Below, in pieces: positions 53,554 to 60,983 of a stretch of DNA of 64,000 nucleotides; position 1 is the stretch's first letter; every line of letters starts with the position of its first letter. Under the pieces are notes generated by a model, which was given only the letters and a program-made list of their open reading frames with translations, was not told the origin of the DNA and made no database searches. Position numbers and translations under genes: made by a program. Origin of the DNA: Clostridiales bacterium (lineage in GTDB: Bacteria > Bacillota > Clostridia > Christensenellales > Pumilibacteraceae); assembly GCA_014799665.1 (NCBI GenBank), contig JAAVHP010000012.1, positions 434,001-498,000 on the forward strand, written 5' to 3'.

Positions 53554-53751
53554 ATGGATATAAGCATAATTTTCAAGATAGCCGCTGTCGGCTTGATAAC
53601 GGCAATAATCAATCAGGTCCTCAAAAAGACGGACAAGGACGAGATCGCAACGCTCGTAACGCTTGCGGGGCTTGTTATCGTGCTTATCATGATAATAAAC
53701 ATGGTAGGTCAGTTGTTCGATACGCTGAAATCGGTGTTCGGTATGTACTGA
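53554..53751 (+). CDS. spoIIIAC: Stage III sporulation protein AC
   Basis: A 65-residue protein with two membrane helices (IIFKIAAVGLITAIINQVL and TLAGLVIVLIMIINMVGQLF). It matches the SpoIIIAC family in length and wording (LKKTDKDEIATLVTLAGL). GGGCGG lies before the ATG. It ends one base into spoIIIAD. Confidence 0.92.
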   Translation: MDISIIFKIAAVGLITAIINQVLKKTDKDEIATLVTLAGLVIVLIMIINMVGQLFDTLKSVFGMY

Positions 53752-54137
53752 TGGGAATTTTCGGGATCGCCGCGATCGCGCTCATAACCGCGTTTTGCTT
53801 TATGATACTGCACGACGTAAAAAGCGAGCTAGCCGCAGTCGTCGCGCTTGCGGGCGGCATCGTAGTAGTGCTGTCGGTTATCGATTATTTTTCGGATATT
53901 TTTTCGGTCATAACCGATATAGCCAAGCGCGCGGGACTTGCGACAAGCGTAATCAAGCTTTTGTTCAAGGTGATTGCGGTGGGGTATGTGACCGAGTTTT
54001 CGGCTTCTATAATTGACGACGTGGGGCTTAGCTCGCTCGCCGATAAGGTCACGCTCGGCGGCAAGCTTATAATCGTTGCGACCTCGCTGCCGGTGATCGT
54101 CAAGCTGTTCGAGTTTATTGCAGGTATGCTGTCGTGA
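53751..54137 (+). CDS. spoIIIAD: Stage III sporulation protein AD
   Basis: 128 residues with about four hydrophobic segments, starting in an overlap with the spoIIIAC stop (TGATG). HDVKSELAAVVALAGGIVVV and YVTEFSASIIDDVGLSSLAD are typical. Together with AC it resembles small export-apparatus membrane proteins. Confidence 0.92.
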   Translation: MGIFGIAAIALITAFCFMILHDVKSELAAVVALAGGIVVVLSVIDYFSDIFSVITDIAKRAGLATSVIKLLFKVIAVGYVTEFSASIIDDVGLSSLADKVTLGGKLIIVATSLPVIVKLFEFIAGMLS

Positions 54138-55336
54138 AAAAAATATTGAAATTGATTATAATCGCGGCGGCGTTTGTTCTTTTGTTAATTGCCGTGCCGA
54201 CCGAGGCTCATGCCGAAACGGTTTCGCCGCGCAACGAGAATAACGAAACGAGCGTTGAAGATACCGTCGACGACGCACTCGATAACCTAGACCTCAGCTC
54301 GGTGCAGGGCATACTCAATATGCTTAATTCCAACCAGCTTGCCGTGTTCGGGTTTAAGGATATAGCGGAGCGCATACGTGCCGTATCGTCGGGCGAGTAT
54401 GAAAACGACTTTAACAGTATAGTTTCGTATATTGCGGCGTTATTGGGCGCGGACGTTCTCGAATTCATGCCAATGCTCATAGGCTGCTTGGCGATCGTAC
54501 TTGCATACAATCTTATCAATTCGGTAAAGGGCCGGTTTGCATCGGAAGCGATCGAAAAGGTCGTGTATTTCGCTACGGCGACGATAGCGATATCGCTTGT
54601 GGTCGGGTATTTCTCGGCGGTGCTCGTAAGTGCGGTAAAGTTTATTACTTCGGTCAAAACGCAAATAAATGCTGTGTCGCCCGTACTGCTCACGTTAATG
54701 ACCGCAACGGGAGCGGCTTCGTCGGCTAGTGTTTATTCGCCGTCGGTTGCGATTCTCGGCAGCGGCATGACGAGCGCGATCGTGTATCTCGGTTTTCCCG
54801 CGCTTCTTATGGGACTTGTTTTCGATATAATTGGGTCCATTTCAACGGGCATTAAGCTCGACAAAACGGCGGAGTTTTTTCGGTCGGCGTGTAAGTGGTT
54901 CATGGCGACGAGCTTCTTTTTGTTTGTGGCGGTGATAGGCGTGTCGGGCATAACGGCATCGGTGCGGGACGGAATATCGGTGCGCGCCGCGCGGTTTGCG
55001 GTGTCTAAGTACGTGCCTGTTATAGGCGGATACTTGTCGCAGGGCTTCGACTTCGTAATGGCGGGCAACGTGCTGATAAAGAACGCGTTGGGGTCGAGCG
55101 CAGTGATACTGATAGTGCTGTGCGCCGCGCCCGTCATAAGCAAGCTTGCCGTGTTCACGCTTACGCTAAAACTCACTGCGGCGATCGCAGAGCCGCTCGG
55201 CGGCGAGAAGCTTTGCAATATCATGACCTCGATTGGCAAGTCGTCGTCGATAATAGCGGCTGTCGTGAGTGCAATGACGTTTCTTTACATACTGTTTTTA
55301 TCAATGATTATCTGCACGGGGAATATCGGGTTATGA
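54134..55336 (+). CDS. spoIIIAE: Stage III sporulation protein AE
   Basis: 400 residues starting at GTG in an overlap with spoIIIAD. An N-terminal signal-like helix (IIIAAAFVLLLIAVPTEAHA) ending AHAE is followed by an extracytoplasmic region and about six membrane helices. GVSGITASVRDGISVRAARF, KYVPVIGGYLSQGFDFVMAG and ALKLTAAIAEPLGG-like text are family hallmarks. The polytopic core of the channel. Confidence 0.93.
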   Translation: MKKILKLIIIAAAFVLLLIAVPTEAHAETVSPRNENNETSVEDTVDDALDNLDLSSVQGILNMLNSNQLAVFGFKDIAERIRAVSSGEYENDFNSIVSYIAALLGADVLEFMPMLIGCLAIVLAYNLINSVKGRFASEAIEKVVYFATATIAISLVVGYFSAVLVSAVKFITSVKTQINAVSPVLLTLMTATGAASSASVYSPSVAILGSGMTSAIVYLGFPALLMGLVFDIIGSISTGIKLDKTAEFFRSACKWFMATSFFLFVAVIGVSGITASVRDGISVRAARFAVSKYVPVIGGYLSQGFDFVMAGNVLIKNALGSSAVILIVLCAAPVISKLAVFTLTLKLTAAIAEPLGGEKLCNIMTSIGKSSSIIAAVVSAMTFLYILFLSMIICTGNIGL

Positions 55337-55803
55337 GTTCGTTTGCCGCATGGGGAATAACCATTCTTGCGCTCGCCGTTATATCGACGGTCGCCGAAAT
55401 GCTGTTGCCGAAGGGAAAGACGCGCAACGTTATCCGTTCGGTAACGGCGAGCGTCGCCGTGCTTGCGATTATTACGCCCATACCAAATCTGCTTAAAAAT
55501 GGGTTTAAGTTCGATTTCTCGGCGGACGAAGTGGAGATCGACGGCGGGTATCTTCAATACGTGGACGGAGTTAAGGAAGAAATGCTCGTAAATTCGGTCA
55601 AGAATTATCTTTCTACGAAAGGTCTTGGCGTCGATTTCGACTTAAAGCTCGAAGTCGACGGGTGGACTGTAAAATCGGCTACTGTAAATTTTTCGCAATC
55701 CGTCATTACGGGCGGGGACGAGCATATAAATAAGAGTGAAATCATCAAGTCGATTGCGGACTATTTCGGTATCGACGAGGAGGCGGTTATGTCTTATGGA
55801 TAA
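55333..55803 (+). CDS. spoIIIAF: Stage III sporulation protein AF
   Basis: 156 residues from ATG 55333, which overlaps the spoIIIAE stop; a longer frame upstream is inside spoIIIAE. Two N-terminal helices (WGITILALAVISTVAEMLLP and VTASVAVLAIITPIPNLL) precede a soluble domain similar in fold to those of T3SS ring proteins. The C-terminus overlaps spoIIIAG by 8 bases. Confidence 0.9.
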   Translation: MSSFAAWGITILALAVISTVAEMLLPKGKTRNVIRSVTASVAVLAIITPIPNLLKNGFKFDFSADEVEIDGGYLQYVDGVKEEMLVNSVKNYLSTKGLGVDFDLKLEVDGWTVKSATVNFSQSVITGGDEHINKSEIIKSIADYFGIDEEAVMSYG

Positions 55804-56236
55804 ACTTCGCGGCTTTATCGAAAAGCTGAAAAGCATAAAGCATCTGCCCGTTATTCTGTGTATAGTAACCCTTATCGTTGTGCTGATAATATACTTTTCG
55901 TGCGTGTCGCGCACCGACGAAAAGACGAGCACTACGGGGCTAAGCGGATACTTTTCTGCCGACAGTTCGACCGATTACTGCTCGTCGATGCGCGCGCAAG
56001 TGGAAAGCATCGTGTCGCAGATCTCGGGCGTGGGCAGTGCGTCTGTAGTAATCAATTGGGATAGATCCGCACCGTCGGGGTTCGGCGGCGATACCGAAAA
56101 TCCCAAAGCCGTCAGCGCGCTCGTTGTGTGCGACGGCGGAACTCAAACAAAAGTCAAGCTCGACGTCATGTATGCGGTATCCACGCTGCTCGACCTGTCG
56201 ATAGAAAAAATCATGGTATATCCAAAATCCATTTAG
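55796..56236 (+). CDS. spoIIIAG: Stage III sporulation protein AG
   Basis: 146 residues from ATG 55796, with GAGGAGGCGG upstream. One helix (LPVILCIVTLIVVLIIYFSC) precedes a ring-building soluble domain, with VESIVSQISGVGSASVVINW near the middle and a family-typical LVVCDGG and LSIEKIMVYPKS end. AG forms a large ring in the intermembrane space. It is somewhat shorter than the B. subtilis protein. Confidence 0.9.
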   Translation: MDKLRGFIEKLKSIKHLPVILCIVTLIVVLIIYFSCVSRTDEKTSTTGLSGYFSADSSTDYCSSMRAQVESIVSQISGVGSASVVINWDRSAPSGFGGDTENPKAVSALVVCDGGTQTKVKLDVMYAVSTLLDLSIEKIMVYPKSI

Positions 56237-56245
56237 GGAGGCATT

Positions 56246-56725
56246 ATGAGTAAAAAGAAAAAGATTATCGTACTTGCGAGCATGGTCGCGCTTCTTGTGT
56301 TGACGGGGTGCTTGAACTACTTTTTGAACCGTCCGTCGAATACGCCCGCGGGCGCGGACTCCACCACGACGTACAGCGACTACTTTGCCGCGTCGCGTGC
56401 AGATAGGGAATCCTCGCGTTCCGAAACGGTCATGTACTACGAAGCGATCATCGGAAGTGAAGCCAGTTCCGAGGAAGCAAAAGCCAACGCCGAAAGCGGT
56501 CTTGCGGCGCTTGTCAACGGTATGGATACCGAGCAGCGTCTCGAAACGCTTATCAAGTCGCTCGGCTTCGACGATTGCTTGGTAACCGTCGGCACGGAGA
56601 ATATCAACGTAATTATCAAGTCCGACGCGCTTACCGATCAAGAGGTTGCACAGGTGCTCGACATGGTAACGACCGAAACGGGCAAGTCGCTCGAATACGT
56701 TCGTATCAAACCTATCGATCTGTAA
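56246..56725 (+). CDS. spoIIIAH: Stage III sporulation protein AH
   Basis: 159 residues; GGGAGG precedes the ATG. An N-terminal signal anchor (KIIVLASMVALLVLTGCLNYF) precedes a low-complexity linker, then a YscJ-like ring domain ending KSLEYVRIKPI. AH interacts with forespore SpoIIQ in known systems. The hydrophobic stretch includes LTGC, which could suggest a lipobox, but the family is normally a membrane anchor. Confidence 0.9.
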   Translation: MSKKKKIIVLASMVALLVLTGCLNYFLNRPSNTPAGADSTTTYSDYFAASRADRESSRSETVMYYEAIIGSEASSEEAKANAESGLAALVNGMDTEQRLETLIKSLGFDDCLVTVGTENINVIIKSDALTDQEVAQVLDMVTTETGKSLEYVRIKPIDL

Positions 56726-56743
56726 TAAGAAAAATTTCACGGG

Positions 56744-56768
56744 CGGGCGCGTAAAAGCGCCCGTTTTA
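56744..56768 (+). terminator. Terminator of the spoIIIA operon
   Basis: CGGGCGC (56744-56750) and GCGCCCG (56757-56763) pair with a 6-base loop, followed by TTTTAATTT. Confidence 0.88.
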
Positions 56769-56844
56769 ATTTGGAATTAAAATTAATATTGTTAAGTGTT
56801 TTTATAGAATGTATAGTTTTTTTGGGGGAATAGAAATCAAAGTA

Positions 56845-56882
56845 AAGGTTTCTTGCCTACTTCTTTCCTTAAAAGAAGTAGG
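56845..56882. repeat. Dispersed palindromic repeat, copy 5 (right part)
   Basis: AAGGTTTCTTG, then CCTACTTCTTT (56856-56866) / AAAGAAGTAGG (56872-56882). It matches the right part of the copies at 7322 and 11746. It lies upstream of the asp23 promoter in a spacer (56726-56978) that holds nothing else but the spoIIIA terminator. Confidence 0.65.
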
Positions 56883-56914
56883 AATTAAAATTGAAAAATG
56901 ACGGCGTAAAAGTA

Positions 56915-56943
56915 TTGTATTTTCGATTGATATGTGTTATAAT
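56915..56943 (+). promoter_or_regulatory. Promoter of the asp23-nusB operon
   Basis: TTGTAT (56915-56920), 17-base spacer, TATAAT (56938-56943), about 35 bases before the ATG. Confidence 0.65.
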
Positions 56944-56978
56944 TAAAATGATATGCTGTATCTGGCAGAGGTAGTTTA

Positions 56979-57290
56979 ATGAGCGCTAAGCGAAACAATC
57001 TATTTTCGAACGGAATAACGTACGGGCATAACGTGCTGCGTTCGATCATACGTTTGGCGGCGCAGGAAATAAGCGGCGTGGAAGCCGTATGCGGCAGGGG
57101 CGTACGGTGTTTTATCGTGGGCGACACGATCGACGCCGACGTTTACATTGAGGTAAACAGCGAAGTTAGTTGTTCGGATATAGCATACAAGGTTCAGGAC
57201 AATATCAAGAAAACAGTGGAAACCATGACCGATTATAAGATGGGCGTGATAAACGTTAACATTATTTCGGTCAAATTTCCCAAGCATTAG
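56979..57290 (+). CDS. Asp23/Gls24 family envelope stress protein
   Basis: 103 residues with AGAGGTAG before the ATG. ITYGHNVLRSIIRLAAQEIS, GVEAV, DTIDADVYIEVNSEVSCSDI and YKVQDNIKKTVETMTDYKMG define the family. It lies between spoIIIAH and nusB, the usual place of the yqhY member in Bacillota, which is linked to lipid synthesis and is distinct from stress Asp23. A small TCGGTCG/CGACCGA hairpin (57297-57321) separates it from nusB. Confidence 0.9.
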   Translation: MSAKRNNLFSNGITYGHNVLRSIIRLAAQEISGVEAVCGRGVRCFIVGDTIDADVYIEVNSEVSCSDIAYKVQDNIKKTVETMTDYKMGVINVNIISVKFPKH

Positions 57291-57349
57291 TATTTTTCGG
57301 TCGGGCGAGCTGCACGACCGATTTGGCATTTTTTACGGAGGGCAATATC

Positions 57350-57757
57350 ATGAAACGCCGCGCTGCGCGTGAAATAGCTTTTCAGCTGACCTACGAAATG
57401 GTCATGACGGGCGAATATAACGACGAAACCAAAGACGAGCTGCTCGGCGACGCGGACCTCGACGCTCGTGATTACGTGAACTCGATAGTGAACGGTATTG
57501 TCGAGCATAATGCCGATATTAAGAACGTGATTGTTAAGTACGCGAAAGGCTACGAGTACGACCGCATATATAAAGCCGATCTCGCGCTGTTGTTCGTTGC
57601 GTGCTACGAGATCATGTATACCAAAACTCCGCCCGCCGCCGTTGCAAACGAAGCGGTCGAAATTGCCAAGATTTATTCGGACGTTAAGAGCCATGCGTTT
57701 ATAAACGGAATACTCGCGTCCGTAATTGCCAACGAGGGCGAGAGCGCAAATGGCTGA
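57350..57757 (+). CDS. nusB: Transcription antitermination factor NusB
   Basis: 135 residues from ATG 57350 with CGGAGGG upstream; an in-frame TTG at 57323 is less likely. An all-helical protein: KRRAAREIAFQLTYEMVMTG, DYVNSIVNGIVEHNADI, DRIYKADLALLFVACYEIMY, PPAAVANEAVEIAKIYSD and HAFINGILASVI are typical. It acts with NusE in rRNA antitermination. It overlaps folD by 8 bases. Confidence 0.94.
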   Translation: MKRRAAREIAFQLTYEMVMTGEYNDETKDELLGDADLDARDYVNSIVNGIVEHNADIKNVIVKYAKGYEYDRIYKADLALLFVACYEIMYTKTPPAAVANEAVEIAKIYSDVKSHAFINGILASVIANEGESANG

Positions 57758-58595
57758 AATAATCGATGGCAAGGCAATAGCTTGTAATGTTCGCGCCGCC
57801 GTAAGGATGCTCGCGCTCGATTTCGAGAAAAAGCATGGGCGTAAGGCGGGGCTTGCCGTAGTACGCGTGGGAAGCGATCCCGCGTCCGCGGTGTACGTTC
57901 GCAATAAGATCAGGGCGTGCGACGAGTGTAACATTCGCTCCTTTGCGTATGAACTTAAAGAGGACGTTACGCAAGCAGAGCTTAACGAGCTTATAGTTAA
58001 GCTTAATAACGATAAGTCGGTCGACGGAATAATCGTTCAGTTACCTTTGCCCAAACATCTCGACGAGACGGCAACGCTTGCGTTGATTTCGCCCGATAAG
58101 GATGTAGACGGCTTCCAAAGTATTAACGCGGGAAAGCTGTTTACCGGAGTTAAAAACGGAGTAGTCGCTTGCACTCCGCGCGGCATTATGGAGCTTATCA
58201 AGAGCACGGGCGTGAAAATTGCGGGCAAGCACGCCGTGGTCGTTGGGCGGTCGAATATAGTCGGTAAACCCATAGCAATGCTTTTGCTTGCCGCCGACGC
58301 TACCGTTACTGTTTGCCACAGCAAAACGGACGATCTCTCGTCCTATACCAAAACGGCGGACATTCTCGTCGTAGCGGTGGGGCGCAAGAACTTTATCTCT
58401 GCCGATATGGTAAAGCGCGGCGCGGTCGTTATCGACGTAGGTATAAACCGCGACGAGAGCGGACTTCACGGCGATGTGGATTTCGATACTGTCAAATCGG
58501 TTGCGGGCTATATTACGCCCGTGCCCGGCGGCGTAGGACCTATGACGGTCGCTATGCTTTTACAGAACACTGTGGACGGTGCGTTCCGTGAATAG
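57750..58595 (+). CDS. folD: FolD, methylene-THF dehydrogenase / methenyl-THF cyclohydrolase
   Basis: 281 residues from ATG 57750, inside the nusB end. AEIIDGKAIACNVRAAV, VGSDPASAVYVRNKIRACDE (catalytic Tyr and Lys), DGIIVQLPLPKHLDE, KDVDGFQSINAGKLF, CTPRGIMELIK, VVVGRSNIVGKPIAMLLL and GYITPVPGGVGPMTVAML match the family. It supplies one-carbon units and works downstream of GlyA. Confidence 0.96.
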   Translation: MAEIIDGKAIACNVRAAVRMLALDFEKKHGRKAGLAVVRVGSDPASAVYVRNKIRACDECNIRSFAYELKEDVTQAELNELIVKLNNDKSVDGIIVQLPLPKHLDETATLALISPDKDVDGFQSINAGKLFTGVKNGVVACTPRGIMELIKSTGVKIAGKHAVVVGRSNIVGKPIAMLLLAADATVTVCHSKTDDLSSYTKTADILVVAVGRKNFISADMVKRGAVVIDVGINRDESGLHGDVDFDTVKSVAGYITPVPGGVGPMTVAMLLQNTVDGAFRE

Positions 58596-59826
58596 GTTGA
58601 TGACAGTTTCGCAGCTGTCGCGCTACCTGCGCGGTGTGTTCGACGACGAGGAGCTGCTACATGACGTTACGCTTACGGGCGAGGTCGCCGATATATCGTA
58701 TTCAGACAGGCATACGTTTTTGGTGCTTGCCGACGGCGCGTATTCGGTGCGGTGCGTTCACTTCTCGTCGCGCGATCAAATCGAAAAGGGCGCAAAGATA
58801 GCTGTTCGCGGCAGCGTGAACTTTTACGATAGGCGCAATACTGTTTCGTTCACTTATTGCGAGTACTTTTTAGAGGGCGTAGGCGATAAGAATGCCAAGC
58901 TTACCGCGCTCAAACAAAAGCTGCAAGAACTGGGTTATTTCGAAAACCGTCCGCTCCTTCCAAAGTATATAGTAAACGTGGTTGCAGTTACTAGCCCCGA
59001 CGGCGCGGCGATACGCGACTTTATGCGCGTAGTGTACGACAAATGTCCGTTCGTGAATATTAGGGTTTATCCGGTAAAGGTCCAGGGCGAGGGCGCGGCG
59101 GCGCAAATGGCGCGCGCGATAAGGCGCCTGCAAAAATGCACGACGGACGCGATCGTGCTTTGCCGCGGCGGCGGAAGCGACGAGGACCTCGACAGCTTTA
59201 ACGACGAGGAGCTTGCTATCGCGGTCGCGCAATCGAAGATCCCGATCATTTCGGCGGTCGGGCATGAGATAAACTATTCGCTCTGCGACTTTTGCGCGGG
59301 CACGCGTGCGGGAACGCCGTCCATTGCGGGCGAGATTGTAAACAGCCACGCATTGGAGCTTATAGCTGACGTCAACGGCGCGGCTTACGCCATGCAGCGT
59401 GCCGTGCTTAACAGATACGCATCGGCGGTCGGTAAGCTTAATCGACTCGGGCGAGCCACTACGGCGGCGGTACAAAAGCGCGTCGTTCACGGCTACAGCA
59501 CGGTCAAGCTCGAAATGCGGCGCGCGAACTATTCGGTCCAAAAACGGCTCGATACCAAGCTTGCGCGACTGACTAATACCGTTCAGCTGTTAAAGTCGGG
59601 CGTAGGCGCAAGGTTTACGGCAAAGAAAAGCGAAAGCGAAAAGTTAAAAGCCATTCTTTCCGCGCTCGATCCGCACCGCATAATCAAGATAGGGTATGCG
59701 GCTGTATTAAAGGGTAATAAACGCGTGCAAACGGCATCGATGCTCAAAGCCGGCGACAGCGTGCAAATGATTTTCTCAGACGGCGTGGCGACAGCCGTCG
59801 TAAGCCAAACCAAGGTAGGTGATTGA
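58588..59826 (+). CDS. xseA: Exodeoxyribonuclease VII large subunit
   Basis: 412 residues if begun at GTG 58588 (GGTG six bases before); GTG 58579 and ATG 58600 are alternatives. The N-terminal OB domain (VTLTGEVADISYSDRHTFLV) precedes the catalytic core with VVAVTSPDGAAIRDFMRVV, YPVKVQGEGAAAQMARAI, RGGGSDEDLDSFNDEELAIA, ISAVGHEINYSLCDF and RAGTPSIAGEIV. The coiled-coil region and the C-terminal DPHRIIKIGYAAVLK segment are present. It degrades single-stranded DNA with XseB. Confidence 0.94.
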   Translation: MNRLMTVSQLSRYLRGVFDDEELLHDVTLTGEVADISYSDRHTFLVLADGAYSVRCVHFSSRDQIEKGAKIAVRGSVNFYDRRNTVSFTYCEYFLEGVGDKNAKLTALKQKLQELGYFENRPLLPKYIVNVVAVTSPDGAAIRDFMRVVYDKCPFVNIRVYPVKVQGEGAAAQMARAIRRLQKCTTDAIVLCRGGGSDEDLDSFNDEELAIAVAQSKIPIISAVGHEINYSLCDFCAGTRAGTPSIAGEIVNSHALELIADVNGAAYAMQRAVLNRYASAVGKLNRLGRATTAAVQKRVVHGYSTVKLEMRRANYSVQKRLDTKLARLTNTVQLLKSGVGARFTAKKSESEKLKAILSALDPHRIIKIGYAAVLKGNKRVQTASMLKAGDSVQMIFSDGVATAVVSQTKVGD

Positions 59827-59827
59827 T

Positions 59828-60082
59828 ATGTCAAACGTAACGAAAGAGGTCACTTCGCAAGACTTTGAAAATAAGATAAGCGAGCTTCAAGCTATCGTCG
59901 ATAAGCTCGAAAGCGACGCGGGCGTATCGCTCGAAGAAAGTGTTGCGCTTTTCGAAAGCGGGCTAAAACTCACCAAAACGTGCGTCGACGAGCTCGACGG
60001 TATGCAGGCGCGCATTAACGACCTAAACAAACAGCTCGACGAGATTTTGAGTAGACCCGTCCTCGGTGAACGCGATGAGTAA
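59828..60082 (+). CDS. xseB: Exodeoxyribonuclease VII small subunit
   Basis: 84 residues from ATG 59828, with AGGTAGGTGA upstream. FENKISELQAIVDKLESDAG, SLEESVALFESGLKLTKTCV and a coiled-coil end are typical. It overlaps ispA by 8 bases. Confidence 0.94.
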   Translation: MSNVTKEVTSQDFENKISELQAIVDKLESDAGVSLEESVALFESGLKLTKTCVDELDGMQARINDLNKQLDEILSRPVLGERDE

Positions 60083-60980
60083 TTTTTTCGAATCACGCCT
60101 TGCCGAATGGAAGGAACAAATAGATGAAAGGCTGGAAAAGCTTGTAGGCGAGCTTCACTATGCCGAGCCGTTTAAGGAAGTATTGAGATACGCTTTATTC
60201 CCGGGCGGCAAGCGGCTTAGACCGATACTTACTTTGGAGCTTCACAGCCTGTTTTGTCCGCCCGACGAGTATGCGCTTGATTACGCGTGCGGAATAGAGA
60301 TGCTGCACTCGTACTCGCTTATTCACGACGATATGCCGTGCATGGATAACGACGATTATCGCAGGGACAAGCTAACCGTTCACAAGCGCTACGGCGAGGG
60401 CGTGGCACTTTTGGCTGGCGACGCGCTACTCGATTTATCCTATCGTATTTTGAGCTGTCCCATGCCCGACGGCAAGAGCAGTCCGTTTATCGGGTATTCG
60501 GGCGCGGGCGGCGATATGGGGCTTATCCGCGGACAGTATTCAGATCTTTACGGTGAGATCACTTCGCTTGACGAGCTTTTCAAAATGTACGACTTTAAGA
60601 CGGGCGCGCTCATTCGGCTCGCGTGCGACAGCGGGTATGCGCTCGGCAACCGTTCGCGCGTATCGGTAGTAGGCGGCGACCTCGGCAGAACGTTCACCGT
60701 GTCGGCGCACGAGGAAGTGGATGAGAGCGCTATAATCGACAGTCTTAGAGTAAACGATTTCGCGCGTGCTTTCGGCAGGGCGTTCCAGCTCTACGACGAT
60801 ATATCGGAATATCTCGAAGGGCTTAGCATTGGCGAGCGAAGCGTGCTTAAATTCCTCGACCTCGACGACGCTAAGAAAGAACTTAACTTAATGCTTAATA
60901 ATGCTGCAAAGAAGCTCGATCTTTTGGGTGGCGATACCCGTTTTTTGAACGAGTTGGTGCAAAAATTCGTAATAGTGTAA
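60075..60980 (+). CDS. ispA: Polyprenyl synthetase (farnesyl diphosphate synthase type)
   Basis: 301 residues from ATG 60075 within the xseB end. PGGKRLRPILTL, the first Asp-rich motif HDDMPCMDNDDYRR, HKRYGEGVALLAGDALL and FKTGALIRLAC are conserved. The second Asp-rich motif reads FQLYDDISEYLE, with Glu where most members have DDILD-type Asp. It makes the C15 precursor for UppS. Length is normal. Chain length is inferred from context. Confidence 0.9.
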   Translation: MSNFFESRLAEWKEQIDERLEKLVGELHYAEPFKEVLRYALFPGGKRLRPILTLELHSLFCPPDEYALDYACGIEMLHSYSLIHDDMPCMDNDDYRRDKLTVHKRYGEGVALLAGDALLDLSYRILSCPMPDGKSSPFIGYSGAGGDMGLIRGQYSDLYGEITSLDELFKMYDFKTGALIRLACDSGYALGNRSRVSVVGGDLGRTFTVSAHEEVDESAIIDSLRVNDFARAFGRAFQLYDDISEYLEGLSIGERSVLKFLDLDDAKKELNLMLNNAAKKLDLLGGDTRFLNELVQKFVIV

Positions 60981-60983
60981 AAA

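Noticed and set aside
55120..55332. N-terminal extension of SpoIIIAF
   Set aside because: It lies wholly within spoIIIAE in another frame; ATG 55333 overlaps the spoIIIAE stop and starts the conserved helix.
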